Part shown: positions 11,001 to 23,000 of the stretch, in pieces
How positions within the stretch are numbered: position 1 is the first letter of the stretch
How the letters are laid out: every line of letters begins with the position of its first letter
NCBI RefSeq assembly: GCF_019175285.1
Contig: NC_056528.1
Span: 19,651,657-19,715,656 of the forward strand
DNA from: Sceloporus undulatus
Taxonomy: Eukaryota > Chordata > Lepidosauria > Squamata > Phrynosomatidae
Length of the DNA stretch: 64,000 nucleotides
Direction: 5' to 3'
Translations under genes and position numbers: made by a program
Notes under the pieces: generated by a model
Told to the model about the DNA's origin: nothing
Seen by the model: only the letters and a program-made list of their open reading frames with translations
Database searches by the model: none

Positions 11001-14000
11001 TTGGAGTACTGTTGTACTTTCTCAGAGGCTTGCATAACTGTGGGCCCTAGAGCAGTGAATACTTTAGTGCTCACATAGCCCTCTCTCTCCCTTTTGACTT
11101 GGTGACTGGGGGAACTAAGAGACCGTTGAACCATGGGTAAGGTCAAGATCATTGTGTAATTGATTGTGCAACTGTGGGACCCAGTGTAACTATACTGGTA
11201 AACAGTGTGCTGAAAGTGTACAAGATCTTAGCTGGAAAATCTTAAATCAACAAATTTAGAGTGGCAATTGCCGATGCCTAGGGAAAACAATTAAGCCTTA
11301 GTATGGCGCATTATTTCCATAGATAAAAATAACAATTATATACGCATGGGAAGACAAATAGACAGGAGTGTTATGAAAATACAAGTGTTATCAGATGATA
11401 AAATACAAGATAACACATGCCTGTTTGTCTTGCTGAAATTCTTTTAATGTTATTGTGTTTTGTTTTTTTTAAAGAAAGAAACCTTGAGCTGAAAGGTTGT
11501 CTTTGTTTTGAAATTCTTGGATTGCATTCTTAGGCACACTTAGGAGTAAACCTAGTTGGAGTTCTTCAGCACCTTGCTTGTCAGAATAAAAAGGTGGAGT
11601 GTGAATGTTCAAATCAAGGCTGTCGGACATAGCACCCAGTATCTATGCATAGGATATGTGTGTGGGGAGATCTGTTTGAGAGACAGAGCTTTTCAGAGAG
11701 TGAGGATCATTTCTTGTATTGCAAAATCTATCCTGACCTCATTAGTTTTCAGAAGGGAGAATCTGATGCTACGTTTTAATTGCAGCCAAATTATCTCAAG
11801 GTCATACAAATTGCACACAGTACAGTGGTAGGGATGGTGACATTCCTATTACAGTGCATGAACAGAGAGTGGCTGGAATCTTTTGGGGAGATTACACTAG
11901 TATAAAACTAGTTACACAGGTCGCTGTCCTTTCACAGAGGTTGCGAAGTGGGTCTCTTGTGCGCCCAGTCATTTTACAAATGCATGTGCAATCCTCATTC
12001 ATTTTTCTTGGTGGGTAAGGGGCTAATGGACTGTTGTTCCATGGGTACAAGGCGAGGGCTGTTGAGTTGGTATGCCAAAACTTTTACTGCAGCTCCTCTG
12101 TGTTTCTACTGCCTTATTCCTTCATGAATGGTAAATGTATATTAATTAGTAGTAACAAATTTACTGTACTAAAATGATAGCACAAGGCATTTCATCACTA
12201 CTACATGAATCATCAGCCTACTTAGACTAATAGAGCATAAAGTATTTTATTTGATTAAAATTTCCTGAACAAGAAAACTTTCCTGAATTCTTGTAAAAGT
12301 AAATAAGCAATCATTCAGTCATTTAAAGGGTTTTAACAGAAACTTGTACCCCAAAACTCAATAATATGTAATATTAAGACTAGCAGAACATAATATACAA
12401 GCTGTCCTTTACTTTCATGCTTTGTATAATCACCAAAACCTTTCTATAAATTTATACACTGCTCTGCTATGTGTGGTAAATCTAAGAGATTATTTTTACC
12501 ATATATCGTGTAAAATTTTACGTTTTTATTTTGAAGTTAAAGTCAGTATGTTTCTACTGACTCCACCCAAAGTTGCCTATAGGTCAGACTCAAACTCCAC
12601 AGCCCTGTCAAGACTGTGACATGTGTTAAACAATCATTTGTGAATCTGAGAACTCAAAACACAGCTATGCCAGAATATGTTTACATTAAAAATGTATAGG
12701 ATTCTGTCCTGTGTGTGCTTGTGGGGAAGGTGTGGACTCTTGTTCCCGAAAAAGGCATTCAGAGCTGCTAAGGTGACTTCTTGTCTTGTCATCCTTTTAA
12801 GACCCTAGTCGCGGTGACCGCTATCCCTCAGCATATGATGCCCGGTATCGTGATGTTAGGGCCTACGACCAGCGGTATTGGTACGACACAGAACACAATC
12901 CCTACCAAAAGAGAGAGCCCTATCCATATGGAAACAGGTTTGTAAACAACTGGGCATTCAATGGGGTTAAAATTGTTTTTGGAAGGTTGGTTTTAGTAAT
13001 TTCACTCATTTGAAAAGCAAATTCCTATGCAGGACGTAACACTGAGGGGTAGAATCCTTATGGGTTTTTTTAAATACAAATATAAAGTGGTAATATTTTA
13101 GTGTCTATGTGCTGAACAGCAGCTTAGCTAAACAACTGGCTTAAGTGTAATGTTTTGTATGTGCCAATCATACCCTTCCACGTGGCAGCTCAAGTTTCCA
13201 AGACTGAAAAAGGTCACATGTAATGCTAAACCGTAGTTTAGTGCTGTGTGCTCAAACAGAAAGGGCTGTTGAAAGGGCTTTGATTGTGTCTTCCTGCATA
13301 GCATATTGAGCTTGGACTGGATGTCCCTTCAGGTCTCTTCCAACTCTAGGATTCTACATGTGTATCACCTCATGGCAATCCCAGAGGGCTGGATGTGGCC
13401 TCAGGGAAGGCTTGAATCCCCCTGCCCTTTTTTGATTTAAAGCAGGCGTAGGCAACCTGCGGCCCGCGGGCCGGATGCGACCCGGCGAAGCCTTGGGACC
13501 GGCCCCAGCCCGGTCCTGCCGCCGATTGTGTGCGTGGGCTTTGGCCTCTCGTGCGCAGGGGCAATTGTCTATAGAAGCCTCAGAAACATGCATTTATATT
13601 AACATTTTTTAAAAAATCAGCAAATTTTTTCGTGTGTCCTCCACTTTTTAAAAAAAGTGTCTACCATTTGAAAATTTTGTCCTACATTTGTTTATTTATT
13701 TATTTATTTTTTAAATAAATAAAATATTTAATTAGTTATTTTTTGGCTTCGGCCCCCCCAGTTGTCTGAGGACAGCAACCCAGCCCCCGGCTCAAAACGG
13801 TTGCCTACCCCTGATTTAAAGTTATGTTTGAATGTGACATGGACCTGTTATCTGGGTGGCACACTGTGGTTGACCCATATCTTGTCAGGCTCTTTTATAA
13901 ACAACTTGAGTTTTTTTGTACTGCCTAAAACTAAAGTATTTGCAAAGCCTGCTTAACTCTTGTAGGATAAATTTGGAGTTTATGTTAATGGAAGGTAATA

Positions 14001-17000
14001 CTGATGGTGGTGATCCTACTTCTTGTGCCTTTTTTTAAAAAAACATCTACCCTATAGTCATGACCGATATGAAGATCACTGGCGATATGACCCTCGCTTC
14101 GCTGGTAGCTTCGATGATGATCTGGAGCCTCGAGGAGATCCCTATGGAGATGACTTCGACAGGCGTAGCGTCCACAGTGAGCATTCTGGCCACAGTCTGC
14201 ATAGTTCTCACAGCATCCACAGCCGCCACAGCAGTTTCAGCTCTCGGTCTCAGCAAGTAAGGATCTCCTTTCTTGCTCTTGAAGGTGGCCAGAAATCATG
14301 AGCCCCAATGCTGTGATGTCTATATCTGAACTGGGCCTAACTAGTGAGGCTGATTTTTTTCTTCATTTAATGTAATCCACTCTAGAGCCAGCTTTATCGA
14401 AGTAATCATGACTTGACAGCCAATGCCTATGATGCACACCACCAGCCGGCCTCACTCCGTACCCAGTATTCTTGTGATGGATATCCTCAATATATGAACC
14501 CACCCACTTTGGCAGATTATAACCACTCAGCCCAGACTGCTTGGCCAACAGCAGAAGAACAAGGTATTGCCTCAAATACTAACAGTGGAGAGGCTAGCAA
14601 TTGCTACCCAGGAGCTGTAGTTTCTGTTTCCTTGGAGATTTCTCAACCATATGGCTTTACAGGATCTGATTTTCTAGCTTTAATGGTAGAACTCTCATCC
14701 TGGCAATGTGTTTTTTTTAACTAGACCTCTCAAAATGTCTCTGGGAATTTGGGAGTATGGAGTTTTGTTTTTATTTAAAGTCACATTTTCATGGAATCTG
14801 TGGGGAATTTTCATTTTTCAAGATGGCAAAACGCATCAGAAAGCTTTGAGGGGTGCTAGAACTTGATTTATAAACAATTTCTTGAATTGCAATGTAATTT
14901 TTTTGTGTTCACTTACTGGAAAAAAAAGGGGGGGGGGGACAATAATGTAAAACATCCTGGAAGGCAGTTTGGAAATACGGATGAAGGTCTAAGTCCAGTT
15001 CAGCAACTGCCTTGTGCATCTGGTGTTTGTAGGACCCAAAGTTAAGGGAGGCAGTCATAAGACAGTTACCTCCCAGTCTTTAATTTTCTGTCTGATTCTA
15101 GCCTGGTGCACTTTTTCTTTCCCTATTATAGTCCCTTCGAGGCCTCTGACACCTGAGAAGTTCTCAGTTCCTCATGTATGTGCACGATTTGGTCCTGGAG
15201 GCTACCTCATAAAGGCACTACCAAACCTGCCCTCAGAGGGACAACCTGCGTTGGTTGAGATCCACAGCATGGAGGTGAGTGAGAGAAACTAAGGACAATA
15301 TCACACTACACTTTTAGAGTATTGTGTTCCACTTTAACTGCTATGGTTGCCTCCTGTGGAATTCTGGGGTTTGTAGTTTCCTATATGGCACGGGTTTGAC
15401 CAGTTGTATGATTCTATGACTCCTCTGGCTGATAATTCTAAATGCCAATGTAGCGTGAAATTATTCTAAGGCATTCAGCATCTTTCTCCTCCAGGCACAA
15501 AATGTGTGTCATACCATTGCAAGTCAAAGACATGGAAGTTAAGGCTAGTGTCCTTGCCATTTAAGCACAGAATTACTCAAAACATACCTGTAAGGCAGCG
15601 ACTCTTAAGCACAGTAGTTGGGAAATAATAGCTTTTGCAGTTCAAGGATGAAATTCTCCTCTTGTCTTCCCTCACAGATGATAATGCACTATTCCTTGGA
15701 GCAGGAGGAAATGAGAGTGTTTCCTGGCCCTCTCACCAAGTAGGTTTGCTGGATGGAACAACTCACATTTTATCACACTGGTGTCTCTTAATCTGTATCT
15801 ACTATGCATTATCTTCTCCAAGCCAATGTAGGCATGGTAAATTGTCAGTGCTAAAGAAATTAAGAGTATTATCACTATTACTGGTGGGTCAAATTGATTT
15901 TGTCCTTGATCATGGAGGACTATCATTTACTTGGTTTTATTGCTGTTTTCCACTGTCAGTCGTATAAGTGCACTGTTGTGAACAACTGAGACATTAAATA
16001 ATAACAATAAAAGATTAAATCTGGAGGTGAAGAAGAGAGAGAAACAGTTTTCAAAGGATTCAAAGTGGTCACTGTGTTAATCTCCTTTAGTGTAAAAAGA
16101 TATTTAAAAAATATAATGGATACAATGGGCCCTTGGTATCGGCTGGGGTTTGGTTCCAGGACCCTCTGTGAATACCAAAACCCATGGATGCTCAAGTTCC
16201 ATTAAATACAGTGGCATGGTAAAATGGTGTTTCTTATATAAAATGGCAAAATCAAGGTTTGCTTTTTGGAATTTATATATTTTAAAAATATTTTCAAGTG
16301 TATGCTTGAATCCCTGGATAAAGAATATGTGGAAACGGAGAACTGATTGCAATAGCTTTAATACTGACCGAGAAGAAGAGATTTCTAGCTTAAGCATTTG
16401 TAGACCTGGTCTGCTTTATCAGAGGCATGGAGTGGAGCCTCTGTGGATAGTTCTCAGTAGCTTTTATCAGCATGGCCCATAGTTAAGGCTGAGTTAAAAT
16501 CCAAACTGTTAGGACAACCACAAGTTAAGACCCATTGCCTAAGCGGCAAACACTTATTTGGTTCTTAGTGTCTGTGCTTAGCTTGTTGCAACTAGACATG
16601 ACCCCATCATCATTTTCCTGCTTGCATTTCTGATGCCAACAGTTGGGCAACAGCTTTCAGAGCCATTGAGAATTCATACTCCAGTTCTCCCCCTCAAGTA
16701 CTTCTTTCTTTTCTTCTTCCAGAGACGACACTCACAAAGTGGATGTTATTAATTTTGCCCAGAACAAAGCCACTCGATGCTCTCAAGATGATGCTCTGCT
16801 TGACAAGGAGTCTGCCCGCCTGCTCTGGGACTTCGTTGTTCTCTTGTGCAGACAGAATGGGGTATGCATACTCAGTGTTCTCCTAAACCTTCTTCCCTTG
16901 TGAAATCCCTTCTAATATCCCGCAGATTAATTCTCCTGCTCTCTGATATCAGCTTATCTAGGTCACATTGTATTCAAATACAGAAGCACAATGTTGGCAG

Positions 17001-20000
17001 AAAATAAGGTGCGGAGTGGCATAGATAGCGGATGAATTGAAAGTCTCAGTACCCTTGCAGGGTGAACAATTGCAAGGATCAGTACAATGAAATCCTGCAT
17101 GGAGACCTGATGATTTGTGTGTGTGTGTGTGTGCGTGCGCGCGCGCGCACCTTCAAGTCACTTGTCAACTTATGGAGACCCCAAGAATTTCATAGAGTTT
17201 TCTTAAGCCCGGGGTACTCAAAAGATGGTTTTGCCAGTTCTTTCCTCTTAAATTTAGCCTCCAGCAATTGGTATTTGGTTGGTCTTTCATCCAAGTACTA
17301 ACTAGGGCAGGTCCTGCTTAGCTTCTAAGGTCATATGAGATTTGATGCCTTTAGGGTATTTAGGCCTACAGCTCCATAATTAAGATGCGAAGACCTTTCT
17401 GAATAAAAGCTTTAATGCCACACTCTGGTTGTTTACTGTAGAGAAATTCCACCCTAGAAAAAGAGCAGCAGATTTCCTGGACATGCTATCTGCTGTGGAT
17501 GAGGGCAGTGTCACAAAAACAGCTCCCTCTGCTCTCAACCTCTAGCAGTGCCTCACTAGTAGCTGCTGGTCAGAGAGAATTCCTCTTTAAATTTCACCTC
17601 ACCCCATTGACCAATTCTGAGAACAGTTGCTGACTGTGGAGGCACTCAGGCTGCTCCTGGTACATCAGAGGTCAGAAACAGATGCTGGATGTCCATCTCT
17701 CGGGAGTGCTTAGATTGTGTATTCCTGCATAGCAGAATGGGATGGGACTGGATGGCCCTTAGGGTCTCTTCCAACTCTGTGAATCTCTGTGGCTCTCTAG
17801 ATGTTGTTGAATGGCACTTCCTTTTCTTTTCTTACCATTGCCTAGGCTGGCTAAGGTTGCTGGGAATTGAAGAATTGTTAGCATTTTTATCACCCCTATG
17901 ATATATAGTTCTTCCCCTTCCCTGGTTCGTGGGATACGATATTCTGGATCAAAATTCATAAAAAAGAAACTCCCAATGTCCCTTTTGTTTGTAGACAGTG
18001 GTGGGCACCGATATTGCTGAGCTTCTTCTACGAGATCATAAAACAGTGTGGCTCCCCGGGAAGTCACCCAATGAAGCAAACCTGATTGACTTCACCAATG
18101 AGGCTGTGGAGCAGGTGGAGGAGTCCGGGGAAGCTCAGCTGTCCTTCCTCACAGACAGCCTCATCGCCACCATCGACAGCCTAGAGAAAGAGACAGAGCG
18201 ATTCCGAGAGCTGCTGCTTTACGGCCGCAAGAAGGTGAAGATTTTTTGCTTTGTACATTTGGGTTACTTCAAAGAGGCCAAGAACATTTCCCCACCCATG
18301 GGCTACAGTGTTGCTCCCACTGTGACCAGGAGTGGTGATGGTGCTGACAATGATGATTTATATATTATTTATATAGTACCATAATTGTACATGGCACTTT
18401 ACAAGTAAAAGAACAGCAAAAATACAGCCAACCTCACCAAAGGGACATAGTTTTTCAAAAAACCATTCTCCCCTCTCTCTCCACCCTAGGGGAAGAGAAC
18501 AGTAATATACAAACATATAACCAGAGAATATAATTGTAAGACAAATTAGTAAGATAGAAATACAAAAACAAACAAACATTCTTAGGCTGGCAAATTTTCT
18601 CCTCTCTTCCACTAGGATGCTCTGGAGTCTGCCATGAAACATGGTCTCTGGGGCCATGCCTTGTTACTTGCCAGTAAGATGGACAGCAGGACTCATGCCA
18701 GAGTGATGACAAGGTAATACTCCTTGATGCATCTTTCTGTAGTCAATCTCTTTAGTGCTGGTTCATCCAGCTCTTCAGCTGCCCTAAATTCCAATTCTGG
18801 GAGAAAAGGCAGGGTATATGTCAAATATTAGAGCAAGCTGCATATGGAAACAGCTACCTGTATTTATTCTTGCCAGTAGAGAGCCAATGTTCACTGAATC
18901 TGCTGGCCTTCAGGGGTGAGGTGGCTACAGAGGGTTCAAGGGGTAATTTTTCTGGACTGGTTCAGGTCTGGAAATGCACAAACATTACCAAAAAGTAACT
19001 TATGATTTAAAAAAAAACAACAACTTTAGTTTGCAGTGTGTGGAGCTGTGCCCTCTTCTGTCTCAAAACCATGACTCTTGAGGCCTCCAAAAATGAGGAG
19101 AGGTGGAAATCCCCTCAAATTTTTTGGGATGTTAGCTGCCATCAAGTCTTTGACTCATGACCACCTTATGAATTGGAGAGCTCCATGTCAACCTATTATC
19201 AACAGCCCTGCTCAGTTTTTGCAAAGTCAGGGCCATGGCTCTTTTGATTGAGTTTATCCACCTGTAATGTGGTCTTCCTTTTTTCTTACTGCTTTCTACC
19301 TTACCAAGCATTATTTTCTTTTTTGGTGAGTCATGTCTTCTCATGATATGTCATGAGATTCCTAGCAGTCTCACTTAAGGCATCTTGGCTTCTAAGGGGA
19401 GAGTTCAGGCTTGATTTGCTCTAGGACCCATTCCTTTGTCTTTTTCGTAGTCCATGGTATCCATAGAACTCTTTTCCACATTTCAAATGAATAGATTTTC
19501 TTCCAGTCAGTTTTCCTCACTCTCCAGCTTTCTTAGCCATACATAGAAATGGGAACCATGATGGCATGTACCATCCTAACTTTGGTATTCAAAGGTCCTA
19601 ACTTTGGTATTCAAAGGCCCTATACAAACAGCCAAAATAAAGCTGCTTCGGGTCTCTTTGGAGGTATGCTGTTTAAATGATGCATGCATCCTAAGAGTCT
19701 GGAAGCTGCACCCAAGCTGCACGCCAGTCCTTAGGACTGGAGCATGGCTTTGGTGTGGCTTCTGGACTCGTAGGACACATGTATCATTGAAACACCATAC
19801 CTCCAATGTGACTCGAAGCAGCTTTATTTTGGCTGTCTGTATCAGGCCAAAGATATATTTACACTTCAGGATTGTCAGGTTGTGGGGAGCTCAAAAACAG
19901 CCTTGAGATACACTTTGCCCAATCCATGCTTTAGGGAGCTGTGAGATTATCTCACTCTGAAAAGACCTGACACAGGTTTCTCCTTGGAACTGGGAGCTGT

Positions 20001-23000
20001 TCTGTTTTATGTTGATGTTGTCTTCTTAGATTTTTGATGTTTGGTGTTGTCTCTTTAGATTTGCTAACAGCCTTCCGATAAATGATCCACTGCAGACTGT
20101 TTACCAGCTCATGTCTGGGAGGATGCCAGCAGCATCCACGGTGAGTTCCAAACCCCAGTTGCCAAGGAAGCTCCTTTGTGTGGTTGCTGGCTGAACCAGG
20201 TGCAGTTCCTCATGGGAGCTGGTGCTGTTTCTTCCATGCACATACCTCCAGAGGAAAATGCAAGAGCCTCTTCTGCAGTTTGTGAATTTCTTTCCATTTT
20301 ATTCCTTGCCCTTTCCCAATGGTTCACCAATATCAGCCTCTTCCCGTTTTCCTCTAGTGCTGTGGTGATGAGAAATGGGGGGACTGGAGACCTCATCTGG
20401 CAATGGTCCTGTCCAACCTGACTAATAACATGGACGTAGAGACGAGGACGATCATCACCATGGGCGACACACTTGGTAACCCATTGAGGCAATGTTGGAG
20501 AACATGGGATGGAGAGGGGGAGGATGAATAGACATGCTCTTGAACCCAGGTGGGCTTAACTGGGTTTTTAGCTGGGTTTGTTAAAAATTTCCAGAAACCC
20601 ATGCTAGAAAACTGGAGGAATGTGGGCAAATTGTCTTTTTAATAATAGTTTGTAAGTTATTATACACAAAAAGAGGCAACCAGAGAAGGAGACAGTAGAA
20701 TCACAGCCTACTTGTCTAAAAATGTTTGAGACACGAGAACTAGATAGCTATATGACAGGGACGTTTGGCTGTAGTGCCATACTGAATGGAATTTCAAAGA
20801 GGCAGGCAACATATTCTTGGGTCTTTCTCCATATTTTTCTTATCCTACTTACATGTATCAGATCTTCAGGAGTTGTCTTGGTATTCTGATTTCATTTGTA
20901 GACCCGTTCACCAAATGAACATTTCATTTGTCTAATGTTGTTGCTGTTAATACTGCATAGTTTCTTTCATTTACCTGACAAAAGCTTGTGGGCATTTGAG
21001 ATGGGCCAATTTGAACTATCCATAAATCAAAGGAAGAGGTTAAAAGGTATTTCTGCAAGTGCACACACCTTTCTCTCAGCTTCATTTTTCCTGGGCAGAA
21101 GACCACCAGGACAGTTCTTCAAAGAGAAAGTCAGCAATGCACGTGCCAATGGAATAATTGGTCACCAAAACAGAAAGCCAGTTACATTTAGCAGAAGCTG
21201 TAGATGTTATACTGTGCCACCCCTTTAGATCTTGCAGATCCTAAGGGGCTGGGCCGTTGTAGTGTTCCCTGTCAGTTGTGATTTCTTAAGGTACACCCTT
21301 GTTTTATGTTCTCTTCAAGCCTCAAAAGGCCTTTTGGATGCTGCTCACTTTTGCTACCTGATGGCTCAGGTTGGATTTGGAGTTTACACAAAGAAGACGA
21401 CCAAGTTGGTGCTGATTGGCTCAAATCACAGGTGAGTGGGGAGATGGGTCACTGACAAAACTACTTTCCTTGGACCAGATCTTTGCCTCAATCACCATCT
21501 ATTACTCCCACAGACTTTTTGAGGTCTAATCTGCACTGCAGAAATAACACAGTTTGACACTGCTTTAACTGGCGTGGCTCAGTGCTGTGGAATTCTGGGA
21601 TTGGTAGTTTTGTGAGATATTCTCTATCACAATGCTCTGAAGACATAACAAAATACAGATCCTAGAATGTCATAGGATGGAGGCAGCATCAAGGCAAAAG
21701 AAAACAGTGGCAATAAAATTAATGGTGGTGTACACCGAGGGTTGTACGATAGGTTTGTGTTCTGCCCTTTCTCTGCCACAGTGCCGCCTCCTCATCTAAA
21801 TGATCTTTAAGCAATACACCAGGATGTAAATTATGTGGCCTTGGGGGCTTCCATGTGGTCCAAATGTGGACTGCCACAGTCCTCTCATCTGCAATTATTT
21901 GTTTATTTATTTTTCCTGCCATAATATGGTAAGATGCATTCCTGGAAGCCTCCAAGGAGCATGCTTTTAGGGGTACTTTGTACTCCTGTTTGGCTCATAA
22001 ATTGTCTTTTATTCTCCTCCCATTAAAAAATGCAATGTGATCTGACCACCCATGAAAAGAGTCCTGGTGGCACAGTGGTTAAATGTCGGTCCTGCAGCCA
22101 CAAGGTTGTGAGTTCAATCTCAGGGCTCCAAGATTGACTCAACCTTCCATCATTTTGTAGGCCGGTAAAATGAGTTTGTTGGGGGCAATTTACTTACAGA
22201 TTTTAAACTGCTTAGAGAATGATGAGTTCACTATTAATTGGTATCTTGCTATTCATTATTCATGGTGGAAGATATTTGCTTCTCATTTGAAGAATATACC
22301 TTTTTCCATTTTTTTTTGTTCCCTTAGCTTACCTTTTCAAAGGTTTGCCACCAATGAAGCTATCCAAAGGACAGAAGCTTATGAATACGCACAGTCACTA
22401 GGGACTCAGCCGTGCTGTTTGCCCAACTTTCAGGTTTGCCTTTCTCTCTTCCTGTTTAGTCGACATTGACTCAAGGTTTCTGGGTTTCAGAATTCTCAGC
22501 CATGAATCCTCTCAAACTTTGCAGGTTTTCAAGTTCATCTACGCTTGCCGACTGGCTGAGATGGGACTGGCCGCACAGGCGTTCCATTACTGTGAAGTGA
22601 TTGCCAAAGCTGTCCTGAAAAACCCCAGCTATTATTCCCCTGTTTTGATCAGCCAGGTGATCCAGGTATGGTATGCTGTACAGTTGCAATTCAGCAGTGT
22701 TTCTTTCTTTGAGCAGCAAAAGTTGTTACCTTCCCCCTTGTACTCTGTGTGACTGGGGGTGGGGTTTGGCAGGTACTGCTGAAAACAACACAGTTATGTT
22801 TCACTTTGTGAACACTAAGACTGCATTTACATTGTGTTATTATTGAAGCTGATACCACTTTCACTGCCATGGCTCCATCCTGTGGAATCTTGGGATTTGT
22901 AGTTTGGTGAGGAATTTGGAATTTCTTGCTCAGGAGCTCTACTCTAGTAGCACTAGAGCTCTTTAGGAGAGAATTCTAGGTTAATCACTGAGAATATCGA

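Noticed and set aside
17285-17370. A 5S rRNA gene
   Set aside because: Only the 3' half is similar, it is diverged, and it is fused to a SINE tail, so it is a SINE head and not a functional 5S gene.
19604-19906. 100-codon ORF on the plus strand and its mirror on the minus strand
   Set aside because: It is produced by the arms of the foldback element at 19618-19846; both strands encode near-identical peptides because of the palindrome.
22062-22120. A tRNA gene
   Set aside because: Box A/B-like sequences are present but there is no foldable cloverleaf with an acceptor stem, and the sequence continues into a SINE body.
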